A DNA stretch of 64,000 bases from Planctomycetaceae bacterium (GCA_041398825.1 JAWKTX010000001.1:62001-126000), one strand, 5' to 3'. Shown: positions 15,220 through 25,307, counted from the stretch's first letter. Notes: generated from the sequence alone by a model not told the origin. Made by a program: numbers and translations.

Positions 15220-16197
15220 CTACCATTCACCCAGGACATTACCGTCGGCACGCTCACCGAGACTTCGGAATGTGCCGTAGTCGATATTTTCGCTGATGAA
15301 GTGTGTCGAGCCATCGCAGAGCAGGAACTGGACACCACCGACGTGTGAACTGCTGAAGTGAACGATGTGGTTGGTCGTGTTGGGAGTTCTCTGCATGGCG
15401 GGCATTCCCATCATCGGCGGTTGACCAACGTGACCGAGGATCATGGAGCCAGGGCCTTCCTGCATCATGGGCATGGTCATCATGCCGGCCGGGCGCATGA
15501 CACCGGGAATAGCGGCGTACCAGGTACTGTTTGCTTTCACGGGTGTTGAGACTCCCATAAATTTATGTTCTGCCTTTCGTTCACCAACGCAAATTGTGTT
15601 TGCAGTACCATCCGTAATATCACGAAACCGTACACGGCTGTTGCGGAAGAAGATGCCTGTTCCCATTCCCGGCTGACTCGTGATATTTGCGTAGCCAACA
15701 ATTCCAACGTAATTCGAGCTGGGCAGCGACTGTGTCGTGCCATTTCCATCGACGACGTCGAAGGTTTCCGGGGCCGGGTCTGTCGGGCAAAGGAAGGAGG
15801 TCAGAACCTGCCGGCTGACGATGGACATATTTGCCGGGTTGGACGCATCAAGCAGCGTGTTCACGCTGTTTGAGAGATTGGATTGTTCAATTTGCGGCAT
15901 GATGGCGAAAGACCACGCATAGCTTGGACCAGCGTCTGCAGAAGCAGGTTGTGAAGCAGTCACGTTTCTGGACGTGTATCCCGGTGGAAAAGTGTTGAAG
16001 ATGTCGTGGTAGTTATGTAGCGCCAGACCAATTTGTTTGAGATTGTTTTTGCATTGTGTTCTTCGCGCTGCTTCGCGCGCCTGCTGAACGGCCGGAAGTA
16101 ACAGTGCGATCAGAATAGCAATAATAGCAATGACGACTAACAGTTCGATCAAAGTGAATCCGCGCGATGCGCGCACGCAGGAAGTGTGTTTAGGCAT
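15220..16197 (-). CDS. DUF1559 protein with prepilin-type N-terminus
   Basis: After the ATG at 16197, with AGGAG upstream, the protein reads RGFTLIELLVVIAIIAIL, the type IV pilin-like cleavage and methylation segment. The DUF1559 hallmark PAVQQAREAARR and NNLKQIGLALHNYHD follow. The C-terminal FLLCDGSTHFISENID is also typical. Such proteins are a large paralogous family in planctomycetes, thought to be pseudopilin-like surface or secretion components. A Met/Gly/Pro-rich stretch (PAGMMTMPMMQEGPG) at about residue 235 is unusual. A second DUF1559 is at 57264-58292. Confidence 0.92.
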   Translation of the reverse strand: MPKHTSCVRASRGFTLIELLVVIAIIAILIALLLPAVQQAREAARRTQCKNNLKQIGLALHNYHDIFNTFPPGYTSRNVTASQPASADAGPSYAWSFAIMPQIEQSNLSNSVNTLLDASNPANMSIVSRQVLTSFLCPTDPAPETFDVVDGNGTTQSLPSSNYVGIVGYANITSQPGMGTGIFFRNSRVRFRDITDGTANTICVGERKAEHKFMGVSTPVKANSTWYAAIPGVMRPAGMMTMPMMQEGPGSMILGHVGQPPMMGMPAMQRTPNTTNHIVHFSSSHVGGVQFLLCDGSTHFISENIDYGTFRSLGERADGNVLGEW

Positions 16198-16260
16198 GGA
16201 AAGCTCCTGTACAGAAATCATCAGATGAACGTCGATATGAGGTCGACGACAGTCGGGATC

Positions 16261-16806
16261 TCAGCAGCAGGTCTTCGGCGGCGGCGTTTCCACGCGCGAG
16301 CAGATGAGGGGCAGGCAGTCATTCGAAGATTCGATCACCTCGAATGCAGAGTACCCGCTTTGAATGTGGCACACGTCCGGCTTTAGCCGTGGTTCCGTGA
16401 TGGTCAGAATTCCAGCCGCTGGATCCGCTCCACAAGAGCATCTTCCAGTGAGGATTGCAGCTGATGAGGGTTCCCCGCATGGCTTTGACTTGCAGGAAGA
16501 ACAGCTACTGCGGCACTCCATTCCGGATTTGCTGGCAAGGCGTTTTGCGCAGCAGGCGGGCAATGACTTTTGTTCAGGGGTTGACGTTTTCGCGGCTGAG
16601 CAGCAGGTCCGTCTGGCCGGGGTAGCCGGTGCGGTGGTGTTCTTGTCGGATGTGAGGCCGGGATTTTTCGAACAGCAGCAGGTGCCGGAGGATGATGCGT
16701 CGTTCGCGCAGCGACAGCCGGGCGACCGTCCACTCAAGTCCTGTGGCAGGCCGATCGACGTGATGGCGTAATTCAACGCCAGGAGGATGGTCAACAATTG
16801 TCGCAT
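16261..16806 (-). CDS. Cysteine-rich exported protein
   Basis: From ATG 16806 the 181-residue product starts MRQLLTILLALNYAITSIG, a plausible signal peptide. The mature part has about 20 cysteines in paired or triple clusters (GTCCCS, RTCCS, PACC, SSCSSC, GRCSCG, KTCC) mixed with Ser, Pro and Lys. That composition suggests metal binding or heavy disulfide bonding. It lies upstream of the DUF1559 gene on the same strand. I do not recognise the family. The longer open frame to 16935 lacks leader character. Confidence 0.6.
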   Translation of the reverse strand: MRQLLTILLALNYAITSIGLPQDLSGRSPGCRCANDASSSGTCCCSKNPGLTSDKNTTAPATPARRTCCSAAKTSTPEQKSLPACCAKRLASKSGMECRSSCSSCKSKPCGEPSSAAILTGRCSCGADPAAGILTITEPRLKPDVCHIQSGYSAFEVIESSNDCLPLICSRVETPPPKTCC

Positions 16807-17038
16807 TGGAAGGATCGTGATTATTGTTTCGCTTCTCAACAAGCAAAAGTACGCCGATTCCTTCGCGGAGTCGCAAATGAGAAGCGACTCCAGGCGGTTG
16901 GAGGTAGTTGGAGACAATGGAAATCGGGTGTGCATTTGTGCTGTGGAGCGTGAACCATCACAATGACTGGAGGCAGGCTGAATTCAGCGCGGTGCCTGTT
17001 TCGCGGTATTCTTCCATGGACCTCTCTCCGGCGAGTGA

Positions 17039-18019
17039 ATGCGTATGGCTGTGAAAGCGAATCAGAAAGAACGACCTGGGGAGCCGGGAGAGGATCTTTC
17101 AGAGCCATCGTCGGCGGTCCACCTGAACACGTCCCGGTATCAGTCTCCCATGGATCCGCAAGTCGTGATGGCGATCAAATCGCTTGAACTTCGAGCAAAG
17201 ATTGTGATGGACGGTTTCCGAACGGGTCAGAATCGAAGCCCTCGACATGGATTTTCGGTCGAGTTTTCCGAATACAGACAATACACACAGGGAGACGACC
17301 CCAGATTTCTGGACTGGAAACTGTTTGCGCGGACAGATCGCAGCTACATCCGATTGTTTGAAGATGAAACGAATCTGCGGTGTTACGTTGTCATGGACGC
17401 GAGTCGATCGATGGACTTCGGGACACCGGGGTACACCAAGTTCGACTATGGCCGGACGATTGCGGCGAGTATTGCCTGGATGTTGAATCGCCAGGGGGAC
17501 GCGGTCGGGCTGACATTATTCGATGAAGCTGTTCGGCTGCTGGTGCCGGCTCGATATCGACCGGGGCAGCTGCGGCGATTGCTGGTAGCGTTGGAAGAAC
17601 CGACTTCGGGGAAAGAAACGAATCCGGAACTGGCTTTAGAGACAGCCGCCCGTCGTTTGAACAAGCAGGGGTTGGTGGTGCTGGTTTCGGATCTGCTTGC
17701 CGACATAAGTCAGATTGAAGAAGGTCTGAAGCTTTTGCGGGGTTGTCGTCACGACCTCATTGTGTTTCAGGTACTGGATCCGGCAGAGCTGACTCTGGAC
17801 ATTCCGAATCCTCACTTGTTTGAAGATCTCGAAACCGGGCAACAGGTATTTGCAGATCCGGCTCTCGTTCGCTCGGAGTTTGTTGATAAGATTCAGGAAC
17901 ACAACCGTCAGGTTCGGTTGGCGTGCGAGTCGGTTGGCGCTTCATTCGTGCAGTTGACAACAGACCAGCCGCTGGAGCTTGCGTTAGCCGAATTTCTGCA
18001 GGCGCGTCGGCAACGATGA
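17039..18019 (+). CDS. DUF58 protein with von Willebrand A-like domain
   Basis: The 326-residue protein holds the DUF58 core: SPRHGFSVEFSEYRQYTQGDD near 65, DWKLFARTDRSYIRLFEDET near 87 and the vWA-type metal site DASRSMDF near 121. The C-terminal half has LVVLVSDLLAD and a HDLIVFQVLDP segment. DUF58 proteins typically work with MoxR ATPases as chaperone-like partners; the MoxR gene here is 43 kb away at 61098, so this one is not in that operon. The first 37 residues are low complexity, and an ATG at 17150 is a possible alternative start. Confidence 0.85.
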   Translation: MRMAVKANQKERPGEPGEDLSEPSSAVHLNTSRYQSPMDPQVVMAIKSLELRAKIVMDGFRTGQNRSPRHGFSVEFSEYRQYTQGDDPRFLDWKLFARTDRSYIRLFEDETNLRCYVVMDASRSMDFGTPGYTKFDYGRTIAASIAWMLNRQGDAVGLTLFDEAVRLLVPARYRPGQLRRLLVALEEPTSGKETNPELALETAARRLNKQGLVVLVSDLLADISQIEEGLKLLRGCRHDLIVFQVLDPAELTLDIPNPHLFEDLETGQQVFADPALVRSEFVDKIQEHNRQVRLACESVGASFVQLTTDQPLELALAEFLQARRQR

Positions 18020-18066
18020 AATCACGGGACTGGCTAATTCGTATTGTTTGACTGTTGAGATGTCCA

Positions 18067-19518
18067 ATGAATCGTTCGCGGGGCCATTGTCGTCAGTTCT
18101 TTCAGCCGGATAATCGCAGGGCGTTCCTGAACAACGCCGCCTGCGGGTTTGGTGCGGTGGCGTTGAGCCACCTGTTCGGTCATTCCGACGGCTTGGTGTA
18201 TGGCCAAAATGAGAATCGTTCCGGTAGCGGGCTGGCTCCAAAGCCGACCCACCACGATCCTCGTGCGACAAGTGTGATTTTTCTTTACATGGATGGTGGC
18301 GTGTCACAAGTGGACTCGTTCGATCCCAAACCCAGACTCAAAGATTTTGAGGGTCGGCCATTTCCGTCAAAGATGGAGCCGACGCAGTTCAACAATATTG
18401 GCAACACGCTTCCAAGCCCATGGCAATTCAGGCAATACGGCGAAAGTGGAATTCCGGTCAGCGACTTGTTCCGGCAAACCGCGAAGCACGTCGATGAAAT
18501 GGCTGTGGTTCGTTCGATGGTTTCAAATTTTCCGGAGCACACGAATGCCAATTACTTTCTGCATACCGGCAATGGTCAGCAGGGGCGTCCGTCAATGGGG
18601 GCCTGGTTTGGGTACGGACTGGGGACTGAGTGTCAGGATTTGCCCCATTTTGTCGTGTTGAACGGCGGTTTGATTCCGCCGGGTGGCATTGACAATTTTG
18701 GAAGCGGGTTCCTGCCCGCCAGCTATCAGGCATCAGTCTTCGCGAACGGCGATCCACCGGTTTCGGATATCAAGCCGCGGGAATCATCCGCCGAGCTGCA
18801 GCGGAAGAAGCTGGATGTAATTCGTCGGATGGATCTTGCATCGCTGGACAGATATGGCCGCGACGATCAGGTCGAATCGGCGATCGCCAACTACGAATTG
18901 GCAGCACGTATGCAGCTGGCCGTACCTGAGTTGACGGATCTGAGTCAGGAGACTCGCGCGACTCAGGAAATGTACGGCATGTTTGATGAGTTCAGGAATA
19001 CCACAACATTCGGTCGTCAGTGTCTGGTCGCTCGTCGGCTTGTGGAACGAGGTGTTCGTTTCATCGAACTGACCTGCCCGGGTGGAAACGGAGACCGCTG
19101 GGATCAGCACAACAACCTGTTCGATGGGCACACCAAGAATGCTCGATCGGTGGATCAGCCGATTAGTGCCCTGTTGACGGATCTCAAGCAACGTGGTCTG
19201 CTCGAAAAAACGCTCGTTGTGTGGGCTGGTGAATTTGGCCGGACTCCATTCGCGCAGGGAAAAGACGGACGTGACCACAATCAGTACGGATTTTCAATCT
19301 GGATGGCGGGTGGGGGAATTCGCGGTGGCGTGACCTATGGTGCAACCGATGAGTTTGGGTACAAGGCCGTGGAAAACAAGGTTGAAATCCATGATTTACA
19401 CGCGACGATGCTTCACCTTCTTGGCATGGACCACCTGAAACTCACGTATCGATTCAGTGGCCGCGATATGCGGCTCACCGACGTTGCAGGCGTGGTTGTT
19501 GAAGACATCATTGCCTGA
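18067..19518 (+). CDS. DUF1501 protein (second copy)
   Basis: The 483-residue protein begins with a Tat-like leader (NRRAFLNNAACGFGAVALSHLFG) and has DUF1501 motifs: FLYMDGGVSQVDSFDPKP near 75, FPEHTNANYFLHTGNGQQGRPSMG near 155, and C-terminal VVWAGEFGRTPFAQGKDGRDHNQYGF near 385. This longer subtype usually pairs with a DUF1549/DUF1553 gene, which is absent here; the gene stands alone after DUF58. The start at ATG 18067 is preferred over an upstream TTG. Confidence 0.88.
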   Translation: MNRSRGHCRQFFQPDNRRAFLNNAACGFGAVALSHLFGHSDGLVYGQNENRSGSGLAPKPTHHDPRATSVIFLYMDGGVSQVDSFDPKPRLKDFEGRPFPSKMEPTQFNNIGNTLPSPWQFRQYGESGIPVSDLFRQTAKHVDEMAVVRSMVSNFPEHTNANYFLHTGNGQQGRPSMGAWFGYGLGTECQDLPHFVVLNGGLIPPGGIDNFGSGFLPASYQASVFANGDPPVSDIKPRESSAELQRKKLDVIRRMDLASLDRYGRDDQVESAIANYELAARMQLAVPELTDLSQETRATQEMYGMFDEFRNTTTFGRQCLVARRLVERGVRFIELTCPGGNGDRWDQHNNLFDGHTKNARSVDQPISALLTDLKQRGLLEKTLVVWAGEFGRTPFAQGKDGRDHNQYGFSIWMAGGGIRGGVTYGATDEFGYKAVENKVEIHDLHATMLHLLGMDHLKLTYRFSGRDMRLTDVAGVVVEDIIA

Positions 19519-19740
19519 TGCCCGAAACCTTCGAAGTTCTTTTTGCACGGCAGGGCAGTACGGCAAAGGTGACTTGAAACCTGATTTGGTTGTGCCACCC
19601 GTTGCTGAATTTGCCGTCATCCCGGGTTGTCCGGAAGTCTCACCGTTGTGCGCAGAGTTCCTGAATGACCCTTAGCTGAACGTTTTTATCTCTGGTCCTG
19701 TGATTGCGGATTCATAACGACTTGTTAACGGGAGAAAACG

Positions 19741-21111
19741 ATGCCCGATATTCCGGACGGTGAAACTGTTGAGGTTCAGGGATCGGCTGCAAAGCCCTAT
19801 GTGCTGACGAATGTCGGTGGTGTGTATTCCTGCTCCTGTCCGGCGTGGCGAAACCAGTCGACCGCAATCGAAAAGCGAACCTGTAAGCATTTGCGGAAAT
19901 ATCGGGGTGAGAAAGAGGAAGAAGAACGTCTGGGCGGAGAGTTGCCAACAAGAGCCGTGAAGTCCAGTTCTGATGTGAAAGGCCCGCCCATGCTGTTGGC
20001 TCATGCATGGGACAACACTCAGGATCTTTCGGGTTGGTGGATCAGCGAGAAACTGGATGGTGTAAGAGCCTATTGGGATGGAAGCAGATTTCTGTCCCGG
20101 CAAGGCAATGAATTCATGGCTCCGAACTGGTTTGTGGACGGGCTGCCCTTAACGCCACTGGATGGCGAATTGTGGCTGGATCGAAAGGCGTTTCAGAAAA
20201 CAATAAGCATTGTTCGTCGGCAGGATCGGAGCGAGCACTGGAAACAAATACGCTACATTGTCTTCGATGCGCCTGCGGAAAAATCCGTATTCGAAGAACG
20301 GATTGAGTTTCTGAAAGATCATTTTGCAACACGACAGCAACCTTACACAAGACTGCTGGATCATACACTTTGTCGGAACGTCAGCCATTTGCGGCGGGAG
20401 TTGCAGCGGGTGGAATCGCTTGGAGGCGAAGGACTAATGCTTCGCCAGCCAGGTTCGAGATACGAGATTGGTCGGTCGGCATCGCTGTTGAAAGTCAAGA
20501 CGTTCCACGATGCTGAGGCAACCGTGATCGGCCATCAGAATGGAAGGGGCAAGCACAAAGGTCGTTTGGGAGCACTCGTCGTCAGACTGGCTGACGGGAC
20601 CGAATTTTCGGTGGGCACTGGCTTCACCGACAAACAACGCGAGCAGCCTCCTGCGGTAGGTTCTGTTGTCACGTTCCGATACCAGGAATTCACAGACGCT
20701 GGCGTACCCCGATTTCCTTCCTTTGTGCGGGAAGACGCTGCCGTGAATTCGTCCTCCAATGCAGATCCTGCTGCGCGGCGGGCAGAATGGAAGCCGTCGT
20801 CTGGTTCGAAAGCAGGTCGGGCGACGAAAACGTCCTCGAAAAAGAAAATGGCTCCGGCGGCAGATGTTCCGACCGCAGGTGCCGCTGCTTCTTCCGATGA
20901 TGCAAATCGCCGCTACTTTGAATTCAGCGACGGCAAATCGCATAAGTTCTGGGAGATTTCAGTGGACGGCAATGCTGTGACGGTCAGGTATGGTCGGATC
21001 GGAAGCAAGGGAACCACGAACCGCAAGGATTTTGCCGACGCCGAAGCTGCCCGGAAGCACCAGACGAAGCTGATTGATGAGAAAACCTCGAAAGGCTACG
21101 CAGAGGTCTGA
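19741..21111 (+). CDS. ATP-dependent DNA ligase fused to SWIM and WGR domains
   Basis: Three modules are visible in 456 residues. A SWIM zinc finger is formed by CSC at 31-33 and CKH at 48-50. The adenylation domain has the nucleotidyl lysine Lys104 in SEKLDGVRAYW, then LDGELWLDR, and GGEGLMLRQP near 233, followed by an OB-like part (TVIGHQNGRGKHKGRLGALVV). A WGR domain spans about 386-456, with VRYGRIGSKGTTNRKDF. ATP-dependent bacterial ligases of this kind act in repair; SWIM and WGR domains suggest recruitment to nucleic acid or protein partners. A Lys/Ala-rich linker at 340-385 separates ligase and WGR. Confidence 0.88.
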   Translation: MPDIPDGETVEVQGSAAKPYVLTNVGGVYSCSCPAWRNQSTAIEKRTCKHLRKYRGEKEEEERLGGELPTRAVKSSSDVKGPPMLLAHAWDNTQDLSGWWISEKLDGVRAYWDGSRFLSRQGNEFMAPNWFVDGLPLTPLDGELWLDRKAFQKTISIVRRQDRSEHWKQIRYIVFDAPAEKSVFEERIEFLKDHFATRQQPYTRLLDHTLCRNVSHLRRELQRVESLGGEGLMLRQPGSRYEIGRSASLLKVKTFHDAEATVIGHQNGRGKHKGRLGALVVRLADGTEFSVGTGFTDKQREQPPAVGSVVTFRYQEFTDAGVPRFPSFVREDAAVNSSSNADPAARRAEWKPSSGSKAGRATKTSSKKKMAPAADVPTAGAAASSDDANRRYFEFSDGKSHKFWEISVDGNAVTVRYGRIGSKGTTNRKDFADAEAARKHQTKLIDEKTSKGYAEV

Positions 21112-21378
21112 CGCCAGAACTGCTGCCCGGGCCGGCATTGATTTCTCCGCTTATTGATGGAAATGTCGGCATCAGTGGCTGTGATCATGAACGTCAGGCA
21201 GAAATTGCTGTTCCATGATTTCCGGGTCTTGTCGTAAACTGCAGGAAACCTGGTCGGGACAGGTGGTTTTCCTGCGTTGTTTCGACCTGTGTGGTGACTG
21301 TGAGTTACCGCACAATTATGGATTGGACGGAGTACTGTCTTCGGCAAGGGCAGTTTTCAGGAGGGAAAGGAACCCGCA

Positions 21379-23016
21379 ATGCCTCGCACAACTCAACTCA
21401 GACCGGCGGCCGCGGCAGAACTTGGCCGCGTTGTTCTGGCTGCAATGCTTACCGTAACTATTGGATCGGCCGCTTTGGGACAGACGGACCCTCGCATTGG
21501 ACGAGCGGATACCAATTTCGACAGTCTGGGTCGCATGTTGACGGACCCGGGTATGACCACTCCGGGGCAAAGCATTCGGGGACCTGGCTACCTGAATTCA
21601 CCTCCGCAGGTCGATCTTTCAAAGGTGGATCAGCGTGTCGTCGCGAATCTTTTGAAGGAAGCTGTTGTCGAATCTGATCGGCTTTACACAGCGCTGGATG
21701 CCGATTATCGACGAAACCCTTCGCTTCGCCCTCTGTTTCAGGATTTGTTCAAACTGCAGTCTCAGGCGAAACGACTGAATCAGGATCTTGCAAACCGCGT
21801 TCCGCTTCAGGATGTACTCGTTAACTTTCGAATGCTGGACAGTGACTGGCGAAACCTGTCACACCAGCTTTCGCAGACAGCTGGTTTGAGTGCGCAGACC
21901 CGCGAGAGCGTGGATCGAATCAACCGAATTGACCAGGAAGTTGGAAAACTGTTCAGCGTGGAGCCCACGCTGGATCGCGGTGCGTTGTTGTCCGAGCTTT
22001 CGACCATGAACAACGCACTTCGTGTACTGGTCGATGAACTTGAATACGATCCGAACACAGATCGCACTACCCAGCAACTGATCGTGGACGTGCGAAAACT
22101 GCAGCAGCAGACGAGTCGTATTGAATCGATGGTTTGGGACAATATTTCCCACAAGATGCTGGTGGATGAATACACTCGATTCAGTTTGATGTGGAGCACC
22201 ACTCTGGAGCGTCTACGTCCACTGGGAAGCAACCGATATATTGAGCGTCAGGTGCGATACCTCGTCGACTCTGAGAATAAGATTCAGCAGCTTCTGTGGA
22301 TGGAGAACAAATCAAACCGCGCTCAGTTAAAGCAGACCGCAGTCGCACTGATGCGCGACGTTGATGAGTTCTATAACCGGACTGCATTAAAGTTGCTGCT
22401 GAATGTTCGTGAACCTGCGGCGGCCCTGCAGACTGCCAATGACTTCTATGGAACAGTTGAAAATATCAAGGACCTGATTGATCGAAACGAAAGCGATGCC
22501 AACATTGTTGATGCCTATCAATACGTGGAAGAATATGGCTATACCTTCATTAAACGCTTCGACGGATTGAATAGTCAGGCCGCTCGAATTGTGTTGCGAG
22601 AGATCGAAGATGGTATCCACACACTTCGCACAGAGTTGAATCTAAGCGGAACAGTCACTCAGATTGACTATCGTTCACTGATTCAGCTGGCAGCATCACT
22701 TGAGAATCTGGCGGATCATATGGACTATGACGTAAAAGACTGGCTGAACAAAGACCGCCAAAGTTTCCGTGCCGAGGCTCTTCGGGCGTCACAGAATTTT
22801 GCTTCTCGATGTCGTCGGCTTCACCTGATGGTGGAAGCTCAGGAAAAAATGTCGACACTGCAGAAGGAAGCAGATGGTGTCTATCAGGATTGGCTTGTGA
22901 TTTATCGTTATCTCAGCCAATGTCGGACAGAAGACCGCACACATCTGGCTCAACTGGCTCGTGAAGTGACTCAGGCTATCTACGATATCAGCGCTCCATT
23001 GCAGCTGAATCTGTAG
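21379..23016 (+). CDS. Exported all-helical hypothetical protein
   Basis: The 545-residue protein has a Sec-type signal (GRVVLAAMLTVTIGSAALG, cleavage near residue 34). A mature part made almost entirely of amphipathic helices rich in Leu, Arg, Asp and Gln follows, without cysteine pairs or catalytic motifs. Such a profile fits a periplasmic structural or coiled-coil protein. GGAAAGGAAC precedes the start. A strong intrinsic terminator follows it. No family is recognised. Confidence 0.65.
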   Translation: MPRTTQLRPAAAAELGRVVLAAMLTVTIGSAALGQTDPRIGRADTNFDSLGRMLTDPGMTTPGQSIRGPGYLNSPPQVDLSKVDQRVVANLLKEAVVESDRLYTALDADYRRNPSLRPLFQDLFKLQSQAKRLNQDLANRVPLQDVLVNFRMLDSDWRNLSHQLSQTAGLSAQTRESVDRINRIDQEVGKLFSVEPTLDRGALLSELSTMNNALRVLVDELEYDPNTDRTTQQLIVDVRKLQQQTSRIESMVWDNISHKMLVDEYTRFSLMWSTTLERLRPLGSNRYIERQVRYLVDSENKIQQLLWMENKSNRAQLKQTAVALMRDVDEFYNRTALKLLLNVREPAAALQTANDFYGTVENIKDLIDRNESDANIVDAYQYVEEYGYTFIKRFDGLNSQAARIVLREIEDGIHTLRTELNLSGTVTQIDYRSLIQLAASLENLADHMDYDVKDWLNKDRQSFRAEALRASQNFASRCRRLHLMVEAQEKMSTLQKEADGVYQDWLVIYRYLSQCRTEDRTHLAQLAREVTQAIYDISAPLQLNL

Positions 23017-23047
23017 ACCCGAATATACTCAGGATTCCCCTCCTCAG

Positions 23048-23092
23048 AAGCGAAGTTTGCGGATGCCCAGCATCTGTGAACTTCGCTTTTTT
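23048..23092 (+). terminator. Intrinsic terminator
   Basis: AAGCGAAGTT (23048-23057) pairs perfectly with AACTTCGCTT (23079-23088) and runs into six T's. An inner GATGC/GCATC stem strengthens it. It ends the transcription unit of the exported helical protein at 21379. Confidence 0.85.
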
Positions 23093-23189
23093 GATGAGCA
23101 ATCCAGCGATTCAGGATTTCAGCATCGGGTTCGATTCAAGGGGCGCCGCTGTTTGTCCGGTCAGTTTAGATCGTGAACCCCTGCCTTTA

Positions 23190-23942
23190 TCAGTGGAGCT
23201 GATTAAGAATGTCCAGAACGCCTTCGATCTCGTTATGTGGAGAAACGTAGTCGGCCTTTTCACTAATCTGTGGTTCAGCATTGGCGGGACAGCCGAACCA
23301 TGCGACTCGTTCAGCGATGAACCGGTCGCCCATCGTATCACCAATTCCAACTGTTCGTGCGGGATCAATACCGATCTCGGCCAGCAATCGATCTATGGCC
23401 GTGCCTTTATTGACGTGCTGGAGATCGCAGTTGATGTAGAGCCATGTCATAGAAACTCGAATCGGCCAGTCCCGTTTCCGAAACTCGTCAGCAATCTCTG
23501 GAGCAATAGACCGCAGATAGCTCGTATCGGGATGATACAGAGCCACCGATGCCGTCTTTCCCGGTTGCTGGATGACGCCATGCGAATGATACCGCGATCT
23601 CAGAAGTCTTCGGGCTTCATGGACGACCTCCAGATGTTCGTCCGTAATAGCTGGCTCGCATTCAAATGTGTTGTTTGTCGGACGCCACAGCCAGACACCG
23701 TTTTCGCCGATGCACGGGATCAGTGTATTGTGCAGCAGACGACACAGGCACTCGACAAAGCCAATGGGTCTGCCGCTGCAAAGAGTCACGACGGGGCGGT
23801 CATGCTTCGCGATGGCATGACGATTGTACTCGGCAATCTGCGATAGCGCACGCACATTGATCGGGGCGTGTGACTCGGGCGACAGGCAACCGTCGATGTC
23901 GCAAATCACGAGGTCGTATATCCCATTTGTATGAAATGTCAC
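23190..23942 (-). CDS. HAD-superfamily hydrolase (IIB-type phosphatase)
   Basis: From GTG 23942 the 250-residue protein starts YDLVICDIDGCLSPES, the HAD motif I with nucleophile Asp and acid Asp. Motif II is TLCSGRP, motif III a Lys in HVNKGTAIDRLL, and motif IV GIGDTMGDRFIAE. The large IIB-type cap fits sugar-phosphate or phosphoglycolate-like phosphatases; the substrate cannot be told. The frame is open to 24113, but the extra 57 residues carry no motif, so I place the start next to motif I. It lies downstream of the DUF1653 gene on the same strand. Confidence 0.8.
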   Translation of the reverse strand: MTFHTNGIYDLVICDIDGCLSPESHAPINVRALSQIAEYNRHAIAKHDRPVVTLCSGRPIGFVECLCRLLHNTLIPCIGENGVWLWRPTNNTFECEPAITDEHLEVVHEARRLLRSRYHSHGVIQQPGKTASVALYHPDTSYLRSIAPEIADEFRKRDWPIRVSMTWLYINCDLQHVNKGTAIDRLLAEIGIDPARTVGIGDTMGDRFIAERVAWFGCPANAEPQISEKADYVSPHNEIEGVLDILNQLH

Positions 23943-24177
23943 AGATACAACTCGAATGAAGGAATTCAGGCAGACTTTCTCAACACCAGTCTGACCGGAA
24001 TCCAGTCCAGAAAGAAGAGGGACGATTACCAGCTTCCAGAGCCCCTGACTACCGCAACTGATAAATTGAGCCGTGTGTTCTATGGTTCCGAATGTCCCTT
24101 CATGCACGGCCATCCTGCTGTCGCTGAATTGTCAGCAGCAAAGTGGGATGCGAACGACATGCGGAGTCGGTTTTCTG

Positions 24178-24405
24178 TCACGTTCCTTCATCATCTGACC
24201 CGATGAATTCGAAGCGTGGCTGGGTCCTGCCATTCACTTTGACGGTTTCCTCAAACATCGCCTTCGGGCGGACCCAGAGTCCACGTTCACCGTAATCCGG
24301 TTGATACACGACCAGTTCCTCGCCGGTTTCACTATGGTGAGCGAGGCCGATGACGATGTACTCATTGCCTTTGTAGTGCCGGTAACGGCCGGTCTGTATC
24401 GTCAC
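24178..24405 (-). CDS. DUF1653 protein
   Basis: The 75-residue product has the DUF1653 pattern: GRYRHYKGNEYIVIGLAHHSETGEELVVYQ, then GLWVRPKAMFEETV. The family is small, cytosolic and of unknown function. I chose GTG 24405, because it forms a 4-bp GTGA overlap with the stop of the phosphoesterase gene; the ATG at 24420 would overlap more. It is the third gene of a coupled run (sulfatase, phosphoesterase, DUF1653). Confidence 0.8.
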   Translation of the reverse strand: MTIQTGRYRHYKGNEYIVIGLAHHSETGEELVVYQPDYGERGLWVRPKAMFEETVKVNGRTQPRFEFIGSDDEGT

Positions 24406-25303
24406 GCCTGCGACTCCCATCGGTGGCTCGTCTGCATCCGAAATCCAGTGACACAGATCGTGCCGTCAACGTCAAGACTCATGACAGAATACCCGTTATT
24501 TTCAGCTCCTGATCCTTCGACCATAGCGACCATCGTGCAGTAGCGGATTCCGCCAATACTGGTGAGATCGTTCTTGTGGCTATGGCCCTGAAACACGGCC
24601 AGTACCTTGCCCGATTCCTCGAATACTTCTCGTACTTCAGCACAGTTCTTGACGCCATAGTGATTACTGACATCCAGTCGCTGATGGGCAAACACGACCG
24701 TTTTTCTGTCTGTGTTTTTCAGGTCGGCTTTGAGCCATTCGACTTCGGCGGCGGGAATGTTTGGGTCAGTCCACTCAAAGTTCTTTCGACCATACGGTCG
24801 GCTATCGCTGCGAAAGCATGAGTCAAGAACGATAAAATGGAAGTCACCGGAATCAAATGAATAGTACGATTTCGGTTGTTCAACGCCACTAAGAAACTCG
24901 TCTTTGGTGAGTGTGTGGACGCAGTGGTTGCCGAGTACATAGTGCCGCTGTTTGCAGATGGCGGAAAAGTCCCGGTTGATCCGTTTCAGGTAGCCAAGCT
25001 CCGTATCCACACTGTCGGCTGCGTCGATAAAGTCGCCCAGTTCGACGATAAATGTCGGTTCGTGTTTCTCAAACTGTTCGGCAGCCTCGGCGAGCTTGTC
25101 GAGTGTCTCACGATAGAAGCGAGAGCCGACCGGTGCTTTGTCGGCATAGTGCAGGTCTGTAATAAGCCCGATCTTCAATGCTGGTTTGTGTTCATCCGCA
25201 AAGACTGATGACGCATCCGTGTTGACGGCGGTCAGGATCAGCATGCCGTTCTTCAGGAATGTACGTCGGTCCAGCGTCACCGTCGTTGGGGCTTCATTTC
25301 TTC

Positions 25304-25307
<4 letters not shown>
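24402..25307 (-). CDS. Exported metallophosphoesterase
   Basis: The 301-residue protein has a Tat-like leader (RRTFLKNGMLILTAV) and calcineurin-type metal motifs in order: DLHYAD near 50, GDFIDAAD near 95, GNHCVH near 129, AHQRLD near 211 and GHSHKND near 244. These place two metal ions for phosphoester hydrolysis. It starts inside the sulfatase stop (4-bp overlap), so the pair is surely co-translated, and together they may release sulfate and phosphate from an imported or surface-bound polymer. Confidence 0.87.

Noticed and set aside
20434..20943. 169-codon frame opposite the ligase gene
   Set aside because: Arg/Cys-rich antisense shadow; the ligase frame has clear catalytic motifs.
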